From NCBI RefSeq assembly GCF_025464955.1, contig NZ_JAODNM010000169.1:1-33165 (forward strand): DNA of 33,165 bases. Reading direction: 5' to 3'. The position numbers and the translations under genes are program-made. The DNA comes from Amycolatopsis sp. (lineage in GTDB: Bacteria > Actinomycetota > Actinomycetes > Mycobacteriales > Pseudonocardiaceae). Position 1 is the first letter of the stretch; every line of letters begins with the position of its first letter. A model generated the notes under the pieces. It did not search any database. It was not told the origin of the DNA and worked only from the letters and a program-made list of their open reading frames with translations. Shown in pieces: positions 15,283-22,900 of this stretch.

Positions 15283-16412
15283 TGTTCGGCTACCGAGTTC
15301 CCGCGCCTGATGAGGCCATGCTGATCTCCGGGGGCAATCGTGGCAACACCGACGCCCCTTTCCGGGTCGTCACCGGGCACGGCGCGTTCATCATGCCGTT
15401 CTTTCGCAAGGTCAGGTTCCTGACGCTGTCGATGGCCGAGGCCGAGGTCACCGAGATCTGCGTGACCAAGCAGGCCATCGCGCTGAACGTCCGCGCGGTG
15501 ATCGCGTTCAAGGTCGGCAACGACGAGGTGAGCATCGTCAACGCCGGGCAGCGGTTCCTGTCCGACCAGGACCAGATGGCGGTACTGACCGGGCGGATCT
15601 TCGCCGGCCACCTGCGCTCGATCGTCGGTTCGATGACCGTCGAGGAGATCGTCACCGAGCGCCAGAAGCTGGCCACCGAGGTCCTCGACGGGTCGAAGGT
15701 GGAGATGGCGAAGATCGGCCTCACCGTCGACTCGCTGCAGATCCAGTCGATCGACGACATGAAGCTCGGCTACATCGCCGCGATGGCCGCCCCGCACAAC
15801 GCGGCGATCCAGCGGGACGCGCAGATCGCGCAGGCCAGGGCCGACCAGGCCGCCGCCGAGGCGGGTCAGCAGTCGCAGCGGACGCAGGCCGAGTACGCCC
15901 GGCAGACCTCCATCGTGCAGGCGCAGTACAAGGCCGAGGTGGACAAGGCCCAGGCCGTGGCCGCCCAGTCGGGTCCGCTGGCTCAGGCGACCGCGCAGCG
16001 CGAGGTCATCAACGCCCGGACGGAGCTCGCCCAGCGTGAGGCCGAACTGCGTCAGCAGCAGCTGGTCGCCGAGGTCGTCAAGCCGGCCAACGCCGAAGCC
16101 GAGCGCATCCGGATCCTCGCGCAGGCCGACGCCGAGAAGATGCGGATCCAGGCCGAGGCCGCCGCGTCGAACAACCGCGTCGCCCTCGACCGGATGCTCA
16201 TCGACCAGCTGCCGCAGATCGTCCGGGAGGCCGCTGTGGGCCTCCAGGGCGCCAACATCAACATCCTGAACGGCGCGGACGGCCTCGGCGAGATCGCCGC
16301 CGGGCTCGTCGGCCAGGGCCTGTCGATCCTGGAGTCGGTCAAGAAGGGCCTCTCCGGCTCCACCCCCGCGGCTCCGTCCACCCCGGGCACCGAAGTCGCC
16401 AAGGCGGAGTAA
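15282..16412 (+). CDS. Flotillin-like SPFH/Band 7 protein
   Basis: A 376-residue protein with an N-terminal SPFH/PHB domain (about 1-170: FRVVTGHGAFIMPF, then strand-rich ALNVRAVIAFKVGN and a helical segment through the conserved EIVTERQKLA). It is followed by a long Ala/Glu/Gln-rich coiled coil (about 175-300, repeated AEA/QA patterns) and a flotillin C-terminal domain (LPQIVREA, then a Gly-rich stretch). Flotillins oligomerise at the membrane inner face and organise ordered microdomains. There is no N-terminal membrane helix, unlike Bacillus FloT, so attachment may be by lipid or hydrophobic loop. GAGGAG overlaps the end of the NfeD-like gene, ensuring coupled translation. Confidence 0.9.
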   Translation: MFGYRVPAPDEAMLISGGNRGNTDAPFRVVTGHGAFIMPFFRKVRFLTLSMAEAEVTEICVTKQAIALNVRAVIAFKVGNDEVSIVNAGQRFLSDQDQMAVLTGRIFAGHLRSIVGSMTVEEIVTERQKLATEVLDGSKVEMAKIGLTVDSLQIQSIDDMKLGYIAAMAAPHNAAIQRDAQIAQARADQAAAEAGQQSQRTQAEYARQTSIVQAQYKAEVDKAQAVAAQSGPLAQATAQREVINARTELAQREAELRQQQLVAEVVKPANAEAERIRILAQADAEKMRIQAEAAASNNRVALDRMLIDQLPQIVREAAVGLQGANINILNGADGLGEIAAGLVGQGLSILESVKKGLSGSTPAAPSTPGTEVAKAE

Positions 16413-16424
16413 GCACGGAAACAC

Positions 16425-16467
16425 GAAAGGGACGTTGCTTGCGCTCGTCGCAAGGAACGTCCCTTTC
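16425..16467 (+). terminator. Strong hairpin terminator after the flotillin gene
   Basis: The arms GAAAGGGACGTT (16425-16436) and AACGTCCCTTTC (16456-16467) pair perfectly and, after one mismatch, five more pairs close a 7-base loop (16443-16449). It lies between two convergent genes and is symmetric enough to work in both directions. Confidence 0.85.
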
Positions 16468-16484
16468 GCCGCAGTCGGGGAACG

Positions 16485-17945
16485 TCAGCCGAAGGACTGG
16501 GCGTCGATCATCCAGACGCCGTTCTCCTGGACCATCGTGAACGTGTCGTGCTCCGTCAACGTACCGCCGGACTTCTGGACGAAGGTGATCGTCGCGCCGA
16601 CCGTGTTGCCGGCCCCCGCGCTGATCCCGGAGACCTCTACCGCCGAGAACCGCGAGTAGAAGCTCGCGTAGCTGGCGGCGGTCTGACTCTTGGTTACCTT
16701 GAACTTGGTGGTGAGCTTCGCGAACGCCGCATCGAGGTTGCCCGGAAGCAGGGTGTAGTAGCTCGCGAGCGCCTGAGCTCTGGCTTCCGGGGTGTCCGCG
16801 GCGGCGGCCCCGGACGGCGTGGTCGGGGACGTGGGCGAGGTCGGCGACGTCGTGGGCGACACCGAGGGCCTCGACGTCGCCGTGGCGGGCGGCGGGTTCG
16901 GCAGCCCGGCGGAGACCGGGGCCTGGCTGGCCTGCGGAGCCGCGGTGCCGGTGTTGCCACTGCCGCGGGTGGCCAGCGCGGCGGCCGTCGCGACCGCGAC
17001 GAGCAGCACGATCCCGGCGACCACCGCGACCAGCCGTCCCCTGTTCGTGGTCACGACCGCCGGCGAAGCGAGTTTCACGTTCGGGTCCGACGCGGGCACC
17101 GGCTGGTCGACCGGCGCGACGAGCCCGACCGCGGCAAGGGTCTGCAGGTCGGCCAGTGCCTCATTCATCGTGGGTCTGGCCTGCGGATCCACCTGGAGCA
17201 GGCGGAGCAGCAGCGGTTCGAGCCGGGCGGCCTTGGTCGGCGGCACGATCTCGCCGCTGGACACGCGGTAGAGCAGCGCGATCGCCTTGTCGCCGTAGCC
17301 GAACGGCGGCGCCCCTTCGACCGCGGTGTAGAGCGTGGAGCCGAGCGAGAAGACGTCCGAAGCGAAGCTCGCGTCCTGCCCCTGCGCGACCTCGGGAGCC
17401 AGGAAAGCGGGTGTGCCCGCGATCTCACCCGTGGCGGTGAGGGTGACGTCGCCGATCGCGCGGGAGATGCCGAAGTCGGTGACCTTCACCGTGCCGTCCT
17501 CGCCGAGCAGGACGTTGCCGGGTTTGATGTCGCGGTGGATGACCCCGGCCAGGTGTGCCGCGGCGAGCGCCGACGCGAGCTGGCAGGCGATGCCGATGAC
17601 CTCGTCCACCGGCAGGGTGCCGCGCTCCTTCAACGCCGTCGCCAGGCTTTTCGACGGCAGGTACTCCATGATCAGCCAAGGCCGGTCGCCGTCCTCGACG
17701 ACGCTGAACACGGAAATGGCGTTGGGATGCTGCAGACGCGCCGCTATCCGGGCCTCGCGCATCGCGCGGTTCTTCGCCTCGGCCGTCTTGTCCTCGCCCT
17801 GCCCGTCGGTGAGGAGCAGTTCCTTGATGGCAACCACACGATCGAGGTAGCGGTCCTCGGCACGCCAGACGACGCCCATGGCCCCGCCGCCGATCTGTTC
17901 GATCAAGCGATAGCGACCGGCGATCTGCCGAATTTCCTCGGTCAA
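16485..17945 (-). CDS. Membrane Ser/Thr protein kinase (Hanks type) with extracytoplasmic C-terminal domain
   Basis: A 486-residue kinase. The cytoplasmic kinase domain (about 11-270) has the glycine loop IGGGAMG (18-24), catalytic K41 in AIKEL, HRDIKPGN (137-144), DFG 157-159, GTPAFLAPE with APE 184-186 and R257. A single transmembrane helix at about 305-325 is followed by a Pro/Ser/Thr-rich linker (SPTTSPTSPTSPTTPS) and an outer domain of about 100 residues. That domain looks like an NTF2/SnoaL-like or DUF4878-like fold (ASYYTLLPGNLDAAFAKLT to ENGVWMIDAQSF) rather than PASTA repeats. It starts at TTG 17945 with GGGGAG six bases upstream. The outer domain presumably senses an envelope signal; target proteins are unknown. 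Confidence 0.92.
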   Translation of the reverse strand: MTEEIRQIAGRYRLIEQIGGGAMGVVWRAEDRYLDRVVAIKELLLTDGQGEDKTAEAKNRAMREARIAARLQHPNAISVFSVVEDGDRPWLIMEYLPSKSLATALKERGTLPVDEVIGIACQLASALAAAHLAGVIHRDIKPGNVLLGEDGTVKVTDFGISRAIGDVTLTATGEIAGTPAFLAPEVAQGQDASFASDVFSLGSTLYTAVEGAPPFGYGDKAIALLYRVSSGEIVPPTKAARLEPLLLRLLQVDPQARPTMNEALADLQTLAAVGLVAPVDQPVPASDPNVKLASPAVVTTNRGRLVAVVAGIVLLVAVATAAALATRGSGNTGTAAPQASQAPVSAGLPNPPPATATSRPSVSPTTSPTSPTSPTTPSGAAAADTPEARAQALASYYTLLPGNLDAAFAKLTTKFKVTKSQTAASYASFYSRFSAVEVSGISAGAGNTVGATITFVQKSGGTLTEHDTFTMVQENGVWMIDAQSFG

Positions 17946-18085
17946 CGACTACTCCCCGGTGCTGCTTCACTCGAATGTGCGCCCACCGCGATGTTACTGC
18001 CGCGGCGACCGGGCCGATCCGCCACACCGGCCCCTGCGGGTTCGGCGGCCATACGGCAGAGTAGTGCGATCGGAAGGGGCACGAC

Positions 18086-18598
18086 ATGGCCGAACAACCG
18101 GACACCGCGGCAAAGCCCGGTCCCTCCAAGAACTCCGAACGGCTCTTCCGGGTCGCGATCGCGCTCAAGGGCATCGACGGCGGGATCCAGCTGATCGGCG
18201 CGCTGGTCCTGGCCTTCATCCCGGCCTCGGCGATCACCGGGTTCGCCCACGCGGTGATCACCCGTGACCTCCTCGGCGACCCGAGCGGCACGCTGGCGCG
18301 GCACCTGCAGACCGCCACGGACAACTTCGTCGGCGGCGGCACCAAGACCTTCGCCGTGGTCTACCTGCTCGCCCATGGAGTGATCAAGCTCGGACTGGTG
18401 TTCGCGCTGGCCCGCAAGATCGTGCCTGCCTACCCGATCGCCGTCATCGTCCTGCTGGCCTTCATCGTGTACGAGATCTACCGCGCGGTGCACACCCACT
18501 CGATCGCGCTGCCGTTCTTCGCCGCCATGGACCTGGCGATCGTGGTCCTGGTCCTGCGCGAGTACTTCCAGCTCCGCCGAGAACGCGCCGCGACCTGA
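18086..18598 (+). CDS. DUF2127-family integral membrane protein
   Basis: A 170-residue protein with about four hydrophobic segments: GGIQLIGALVLAFIPASAI, a central FAVVYLLAHGVIKLGLVFAL, then PIAVIVLLAFIVYEIYRAV and a final helix with LAIVVLVLREYFQLRRE. The GxxxhxGhhhhhxP start and the LLAHGxhKhxLhxxL motif are those of DUF2127 proteins. Function is unknown. GGAAGGGG five bases before the ATG is a good ribosome-binding site. It is divergent from the kinase with a 140-bp spacer in which I see no clear operator. It may be monocistronic. Confidence 0.8.
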   Translation: MAEQPDTAAKPGPSKNSERLFRVAIALKGIDGGIQLIGALVLAFIPASAITGFAHAVITRDLLGDPSGTLARHLQTATDNFVGGGTKTFAVVYLLAHGVIKLGLVFALARKIVPAYPIAVIVLLAFIVYEIYRAVHTHSIALPFFAAMDLAIVVLVLREYFQLRRERAAT

Positions 18599-18632
18599 AG
18601 ATCACCGGCACTGTGGCGCGCCGACCAGCACC

Positions 18633-19031
18633 TCAAGCGGTGGCTTCGCGTTCGGCGACACTGCGCTCCACGCAGAACTCGTTGCCCGCCGGGTCGGTGA
18701 ACACCACCCACCCGCGTCCGTCCGGTTTGCGCTGGTCGTCGAAGATCTTCGCGCCGAGCCCGAGGAAGCGGTCGACTTCCTGGTCCCGCGTCAGCCCTGG
18801 TTCGGGGACCAGGTCGAGGTGGACGCGGTTCTTGAGCGTCTTGGCTTCCGGCACGCGGATGAACAGCATCGTCGGCTGACCGGGCGGCACCTGGAGGCCG
18901 ACCTCGTCTGCGCCGGGTGAGTCGTCCGGGTGAACCGGCTGTCCGAGCGCCTGGCTCCAGAACACCGCCAGGTCGTACGGCTCGATCGGCGACGCGCAGT
19001 CGAACGTGACGTGCCTGATGAACGAAGTCAC
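18633..19031 (-). CDS. VOC-family (glyoxalase-like) protein
   Basis: A 132-residue protein of the vicinal oxygen chelate superfamily, with two beta-alpha-beta-beta-beta modules: HVTFDCASPIEPYDLAVFWSQALG, then RVHLDLVP, and WVVFTDPAGNEFCVE at the C-terminus. The Phe-Thr-Asp-Pro-x-Gly-Asn-x-Phe-Cys ending is typical of Glyoxalase_6 single-domain proteins. These are often resistance, isomerase or unknown-function proteins; the metal-binding set is not complete enough to predict catalysis. It starts at GTG 19031 with GGGGG four bases upstream. It converges on the DUF2127 gene. Confidence 0.8.
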   Translation of the reverse strand: MTSFIRHVTFDCASPIEPYDLAVFWSQALGQPVHPDDSPGADEVGLQVPPGQPTMLFIRVPEAKTLKNRVHLDLVPEPGLTRDQEVDRFLGLGAKIFDDQRKPDGRGWVVFTDPAGNEFCVERSVAEREATA

Positions 19032-19167
19032 TCAACCCCCAAGGTCGGCTGGATCCGGTATCACTGGATTATGTCCGAATTCCTGGGAGCTGTCCTCCGC
19101 GGCGTGATCGTCTTGAGGCACGCAACTCGCCGGCAAGCTCGCGATCGGCGGCGCGTCGACGACCTGA

Positions 19168-19326
19168 CGCACCGACGGCGGCCCGCCCGCGTTGTTCTCG
19201 CCGGGACCGTTGACGATGGTCGCGGTCGACCGGAAGGCCGTCACCTTTCACTCCCCCGGTGGCCGGACGGAACTCCGGCTGCATCCCGACGACGCGTCGC
19301 CGGTCCTTCGCGCACTGGAAGCCTGA
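19168..19326 (+). pseudogene. Possible C-terminal remnant of an unidentified gene
   Basis: From 19168 to a TGA at 19324-19326 the plus strand encodes a coherent tail with strong third-position GC: DGGPPALFSPGPLT, then VAVDRKAVTFHSPGGRTELR and LHPDDASPVLRALEA. It looks like the end of a folded domain. A TGA at 19165 closes the frame upstream and no start with a ribosome-binding site is visible, so it is either a remnant or a short unrecognised gene. I do not recognise the family. Confidence 0.3.
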
Positions 19327-19396
19327 TAAATCGGTTGCCCCTCGAATCGGCCGTCTGCTCTACTCGATTGGCATCCGGACGACCCCAGGAGTGATT

Positions 19397-19507
19397 ATGC
19401 GCCGAGCTTTCATGTCCATCCCGAATCGAATAGTCGACTATTCAAAGGACATGACGCTCGGTGAGTATTCTCAACTTGGGTATTTTGGCGCACGTAGACG
19501 CCGGTAA
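19397..19507 (+). CDS. Leader ORF (36 aa) overlapping the ribosomal protection gene
   Basis: ATG at 19397 has AGGAG at 19387-19391, the best ribosome-binding site in the region. It opens a 36-codon frame (MRRAFMSIPNRIVDY ... YFGARRRR) that runs through the palindrome at 19428-19443 and ends 47 bases inside the GTPase gene, in another frame. Its product resembles nothing I know. Position and signal fit a regulatory leader peptide, comparable in principle to leader-controlled tet(M), but sequence alone does not prove it is translated. Confidence 0.4.
   Translation: MRRAFMSIPNRIVDYSKDMTLGEYSQLGYFGARRRR
19428..19443. promoter_or_regulatory. Perfect 16-bp palindrome at the ribosome-binding site
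   Basis: GAATAGTCGACTATTC is fully self-complementary. In RNA it can fold to a 6-bp stem with a UCGA loop, immediately followed by AAAGGA (19444-19449), the Shine-Dalgarno sequence of the GTPase GTG at 19461. In DNA it could be a repressor site. Either role would act on the downstream resistance gene. Confidence 0.5.
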
Positions 19508-21446
19508 GACCAGTCTGACGGAGCGGTTGCTCCACATCGCCGGGGTCATCGACGAGATTGGCAGCGTCGACGACGGAAGCACGCAGACAGACTCCCTCGC
19601 GCTGGAGCGCGCCCGCGGCATCACGATCAAGTCCGCCGTCGTCTCCTTCGCCATCGACGACGTCACCGTCAACCTGATCGACACCCCCGGCCATCCGGAC
19701 TTCATCGCCGAGGTCGAACGCGTGCTGGGCGTCCTCGACGGGGCCGTGCTGGTGGTCTCCGCGGTCGAAGGCGTGCAGGCGCAGACCCGCGTCCTGATGC
19801 GGACGCTGCGACGACTTCGCATTCCCACGCTCGTTTTCGTGAACAAGATCGACCGCGTCGGCGCGCAGTACGAGGCTCTCCTGGAGAGCATTTCCACGAG
19901 GCTGACGACGGCGATCGTCCCGATGGGACAGGTGCGCGGCTTGGGTACCCGCGACCCCGGGTTCACTCCTTTCACCGACGACAGCACCTTCACCACGAAA
20001 CTCGCCGAAGTGCTCGCCGACAACGACGACGACTTCCTCGCCGCGTACCTAGACGCTACGGCGATGTCGCACAGCGGGCTTCGCGGCGAACTCGCCGCGC
20101 AGACCGGACGTGCGCTGGCCCACCCGGTGTATTTCGGCTCGGCGATGACCGGCGCCGGCGTGGACTCGCTGATCGACGGCATCAAGGAGTTCCTGCCCGC
20201 GAAGGAAGGCGATGCCGAAAGCCCGGTTTCGGGTACCGTTTTCAAGGTCGAACGGGGCCCTGCCGGGGAGAAAATCGCCTACGTCCGGATGTTTTCCGGC
20301 ACTGTGCGCACGCGGGACCTTCTGCGCTTTCCTGGTGGGGAGACGGGAAAGGTCACCGCGATCAGTGTGTTCGGCCGCGGCCCGGCCATCCGGTCGGGGT
20401 CGGTCACCGCGGGGCGGATCGCGAAGCTCTGGGGCCTCGCCGCGGTCCGGATCGGCGACACGATCGGTCTCACCCGGCTGGATCCGACGCGTCACCAGTT
20501 CGCGCCGCCGACGCTGGAAACGGTCGTCGTACCCGACCGGCCGGGCGAGCGGGGTTCGCTGCACAGCGCGCTGGCCCAACTCGCCGAGCAGGACCCGCTG
20601 ATCGACCTGCGGCAGGACGACGTCCGGCAGGAAGTCTCCGTGTCGCTCTACGGCGAGGTGCAGAAGGAGGTCATCGGTGCGACCTTGGCCGACGAATTCG
20701 GCATCGGCGTCACCTTCCGGGAGACGACGACGATCTGCGTCGAGCGGCTGGTCCACCACGGCGCGGCCGTCGAATTCATCAGCAAGCAGCCGAACCCGTT
20801 CCTCGCGACGATCGGGCTCCGCGTGGACCCGGCGCCGGCGGACACCGGGGTGGAATTCCGGCTGGGCGTCGAACTCGGGTCGATGCCGCCCGCGTTCTTC
20901 AAGGCTGTCGAGGAGACCGTGACAGAGACGCTACGGCAGGGGATCCACGGCTGGCAGGTCGCCGACTGCACGGTCACCATGACGCATTCGGGCTACTGGG
21001 CCAGGCAAAGCCATTCCCACGGCAGTTTCGACAAGTCCATGTCGAGCACGGCCGGGGACTTCCGCGCGCTGACGCCGCTGGTGCTGATGAACGCCATCCG
21101 GCAGGCCGGGACGCTGGTGTACGAACCGATGCACCACTTCCGGCTCGACCTCCCGGCGGACCTGCTCGGCCCGGTTCTGCCGACGTTGACCCAGCTGCGC
21201 GCGATACCTCGGACGACGACCACGCACGGGTCGGCTTGTCTGGTCGAGGGCGAGATTCCCGCGGCCCGCGTCCACGACCTGCAGCAGCAACTGCCCGCGC
21301 TGAGTCGCGGCGAAGGTGTGCTGGAGAGCGACTTCGAGTGCTACCGACCCGTCGACGGAGTCGTGCCGGAACGGCCACGGACGGACCACAACCCGTTGGA
21401 CCGTAACGAATACCTGCTGCAGGTGGTTCGGCGGACGGCAGTGTGA
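19461..21446 (+). CDS. Tetracycline-resistance-type ribosomal protection GTPase (Otr(A)/Tet(M)-like)
   Basis: A 661-residue translational GTPase, close to the roughly 640-residue length of Tet(M)/Otr(A). Motifs are G1 AHVDAGKT (10-17), switch I RGITIKSAV, G3 DTPGH (74-78) and G4 NKID (128-131), followed by EF-G-like domains II-V. The C-terminal region FRLDLPADLLGPVLP leads into a tail ending NPLDRNEYLLQVVRR. These proteins bind the ribosome in place of EF-G and eject tetracyclines. Otr(A)-like copies are widespread in actinomycetes, including non-producers. It starts at GTG 19461, 11 bases after AAAGGA. A phosphotransferase gene follows four bases after its stop. The resistance phenotype is inferred from family; no tetracycline biosynthetic genes are in the window. 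Confidence 0.9.
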   Translation: MSILNLGILAHVDAGKTSLTERLLHIAGVIDEIGSVDDGSTQTDSLALERARGITIKSAVVSFAIDDVTVNLIDTPGHPDFIAEVERVLGVLDGAVLVVSAVEGVQAQTRVLMRTLRRLRIPTLVFVNKIDRVGAQYEALLESISTRLTTAIVPMGQVRGLGTRDPGFTPFTDDSTFTTKLAEVLADNDDDFLAAYLDATAMSHSGLRGELAAQTGRALAHPVYFGSAMTGAGVDSLIDGIKEFLPAKEGDAESPVSGTVFKVERGPAGEKIAYVRMFSGTVRTRDLLRFPGGETGKVTAISVFGRGPAIRSGSVTAGRIAKLWGLAAVRIGDTIGLTRLDPTRHQFAPPTLETVVVPDRPGERGSLHSALAQLAEQDPLIDLRQDDVRQEVSVSLYGEVQKEVIGATLADEFGIGVTFRETTTICVERLVHHGAAVEFISKQPNPFLATIGLRVDPAPADTGVEFRLGVELGSMPPAFFKAVEETVTETLRQGIHGWQVADCTVTMTHSGYWARQSHSHGSFDKSMSSTAGDFRALTPLVLMNAIRQAGTLVYEPMHHFRLDLPADLLGPVLPTLTQLRAIPRTTTTHGSACLVEGEIPAARVHDLQQQLPALSRGEGVLESDFECYRPVDGVVPERPRTDHNPLDRNEYLLQVVRRTAV

Positions 21447-21450
21447 CCAC

Positions 21451-22230
21451 GTGAGCATCCGCAGCGTTGACGGCCAGGACCCCGAAGAAGTGCTGACAGG
21501 CGGGAACGTCGCGGACAGCGTCGTCCGCGTCGGGTCGACCGTGCGTAAGCCGGGCACCCCGGCGACACCCGCGGTCGAAGCGCTGCTGGAACACCTGGCC
21601 GAGGTCGGATTCCCAGCCGCACCAAGGACTCTGGGGCGTGACGAGCTCGGACGGCACGTCCTCGAATTCGTGCCGGGCTCCCTGGCGGACACCTTGCCAC
21701 CGATGACGACGTCGGAACTGCGACGGCTCGGACGCCTGATCCGCGATTTTCACGACGCCGTCGAGGGCTTTCGCCCACCGGCCGACGCGCAATGGGACGT
21801 CGTGATTCCGCCGGATCGCCAGGACTTGGTCTGCCATCACGATCTCGCGCCGTGGAACCTGGTTCGTGACGGCGATCGCTGGGTGTTCATCGACTGGGAC
21901 GCCGCCGGCCCGGGTTCCCGGCTCTGGGACCTGGGGTATGCAGCCAACGGCTTCCTACCGCTAAACCCTGGCAGCTCCCCCGATGTCGACGGCCCACGCC
22001 TGCGCGCGCTGGCCGACGGCTACGACCTCGACGAGCGACAACGCCAGGAGCTCCCGGCGTTGATCGTGGCACACACTCGGGGTATGTACACGTTGCTCCA
22101 CACGTCGTCCCTTACCGGAAAACAGCCCTGGGCCCGCCTCTACGCCGAGGGACACGGTGATCATTGGCGGTCCTCAGCCGACTACATCGACGAGCATGTC
22201 GAGGCTTTGAAAGCCGCGCTGCTCGCCTAG
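21451..22230 (+). CDS. Aminoglycoside/choline-kinase-like phosphotransferase (APH family)
   Basis: A protein of about 259 residues from GTG 21451, four bases after the ribosomal protection gene, so the two are almost certainly co-transcribed. The C-lobe signature of APH/choline kinases is present: CHHDLAPWNLV (H129, D131, N136) and FIDWDAAGPGSRLWDLGY with the magnesium-binding D148. The N-lobe is short and begins with GGNVADSVVRVGSTVRKP, which resembles the nucleotide-binding strands of this family. APH-like proteins phosphorylate small hydroxyl compounds, including antibiotics, homoserine or sugars. The operon partner invites a resistance role, but the actual substrate cannot be read from the sequence. 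Confidence 0.85.
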   Translation: MSIRSVDGQDPEEVLTGGNVADSVVRVGSTVRKPGTPATPAVEALLEHLAEVGFPAAPRTLGRDELGRHVLEFVPGSLADTLPPMTTSELRRLGRLIRDFHDAVEGFRPPADAQWDVVIPPDRQDLVCHHDLAPWNLVRDGDRWVFIDWDAAGPGSRLWDLGYAANGFLPLNPGSSPDVDGPRLRALADGYDLDERQRQELPALIVAHTRGMYTLLHTSSLTGKQPWARLYAEGHGDHWRSSADYIDEHVEALKAALLA

Positions 22231-22247
22231 CCATTCCCATACATTCG

Positions 22248-22304
22248 CAAGGAGGGCACTTTTGTAGTTTTGTGCCCTGGTTGAAGTCTCAAGGAGGGCA
22301 CTTT
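22248..22304. repeat. 15-bp direct repeat and hairpin after the phosphotransferase
   Basis: CAAGGAGGGCACTTT occurs at 22248-22262 and again at 22290-22304. The first copy also pairs with GTGCCCT at 22272-22278 (AGGGCAC at 22253-22259), making a 7-bp stem with T-rich flanks that may serve as a terminator between the convergent phosphotransferase and GNAT genes. Confidence 0.6.
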
Positions 22305-22336
22305 GCGGTCTCTCAGAAACTAAGACACCCGACGGG

Positions 22337-22900
22337 TCAGGGCCTGATGATCGCGTAAAGCAGCATGTCGCGGCGGGTGCCGCCGATCTCCTGATGGCTG
22401 CGAAGCAGGCCTTCGCGCTGAAAGCCGGACGCTTCCGCGGCACGGCTCGAACCGACGTTCCACGGCTCGATGTACAGCTCGACCCGATACAGCTCCGGGA
22501 TCGTCCAAGCAAACGCGACCAACGCTTTCAGTGCGCTGCTCGCGATTCCGCGACCGCGTTGCGCCGGATGAACGGAGTAGCCCGCCGTCGCGCGGCCCGT
22601 CTCCAGATTCCGCAACCAGAGTCCGATCGAACCGACCGCTTTGTTCGTCTCGACGTCGGCGACGGCAAAGGACGGGCCTGCCCCTTCGGCAAGTCGTCCG
22701 CGTTGCCGGTGAACCCAGTCCATCGCTTCTTCGGCGGTCGGGTGTACGGGCAGGGTGCCGATGAGCGGAATGTAGGGATCCTCGCCCATCGCCAACGCGA
22801 GATCCACGTCCTCGTCGGCGAATTCGCGCAACACGATCGAACCGTAGGCCGGCGGCGTAGTCGGCCAGGCCGGCAATTCCTCTGTCACGCCGTCATTCAA
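22337..22900 (-). CDS. GNAT-family N-acetyltransferase (RimJ/RimL type)
   Basis: A protein of about 187 residues with the GNAT fold: IVLREFADEDVDLALAM (first strand and helix), GSIGLWL, then AGYSVHPAQRGRGIASSALKALV with the acetyl-CoA pyrophosphate-binding R-G-x-G-x-A pattern, and the C-terminal VELYIEPWNVGSSRAAEASGFQREGLLR typical of RimJ/RimL proteins. These acetylate N-termini of ribosomal proteins, other proteins or small amines. The reading frame begins at TTG 22900, overlapping the MarR stop by eight bases; an internal GTG at 22888 is an alternative start. No strong ribosome-binding site is visible, so translation is probably coupled to MarR. Confidence 0.88.
   Translation of the reverse strand: MNDGVTEELPAWPTTPPAYGSIVLREFADEDVDLALAMGEDPYIPLIGTLPVHPTAEEAMDWVHRQRGRLAEGAGPSFAVADVETNKAVGSIGLWLRNLETGRATAGYSVHPAQRGRGIASSALKALVAFAWTIPELYRVELYIEPWNVGSSRAAEASGFQREGLLRSHQEIGGTRRDMLLYAIIRP

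Larger units (their letters stand above)
19032..19460. other. 429-base region without an intact gene
   Basis: This stretch lies between the VOC gene and the ribosomal protection gene. It holds a possible gene remnant (19168-19326), a weak promoter candidate (TTGCCC 19335-19340 and TCTACT 19359-19364, 18 bases apart) and the leader ORF and palindrome described separately. Short open frames on the minus strand here show no recognisable domain. GC drops toward its right end. Confidence 0.6.

Noticed and set aside
19032..19244. 70-residue minus-strand ORF beside the VOC gene
   Set aside because: No ribosome-binding site or domain, and it overlaps the plus-strand remnant; not supported as a gene.
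19461..21446. Housekeeping elongation factor G
   Set aside because: Length, the start HVDAGKTSLTERLL and the C-terminal motifs fit ribosomal protection proteins rather than EF-G.
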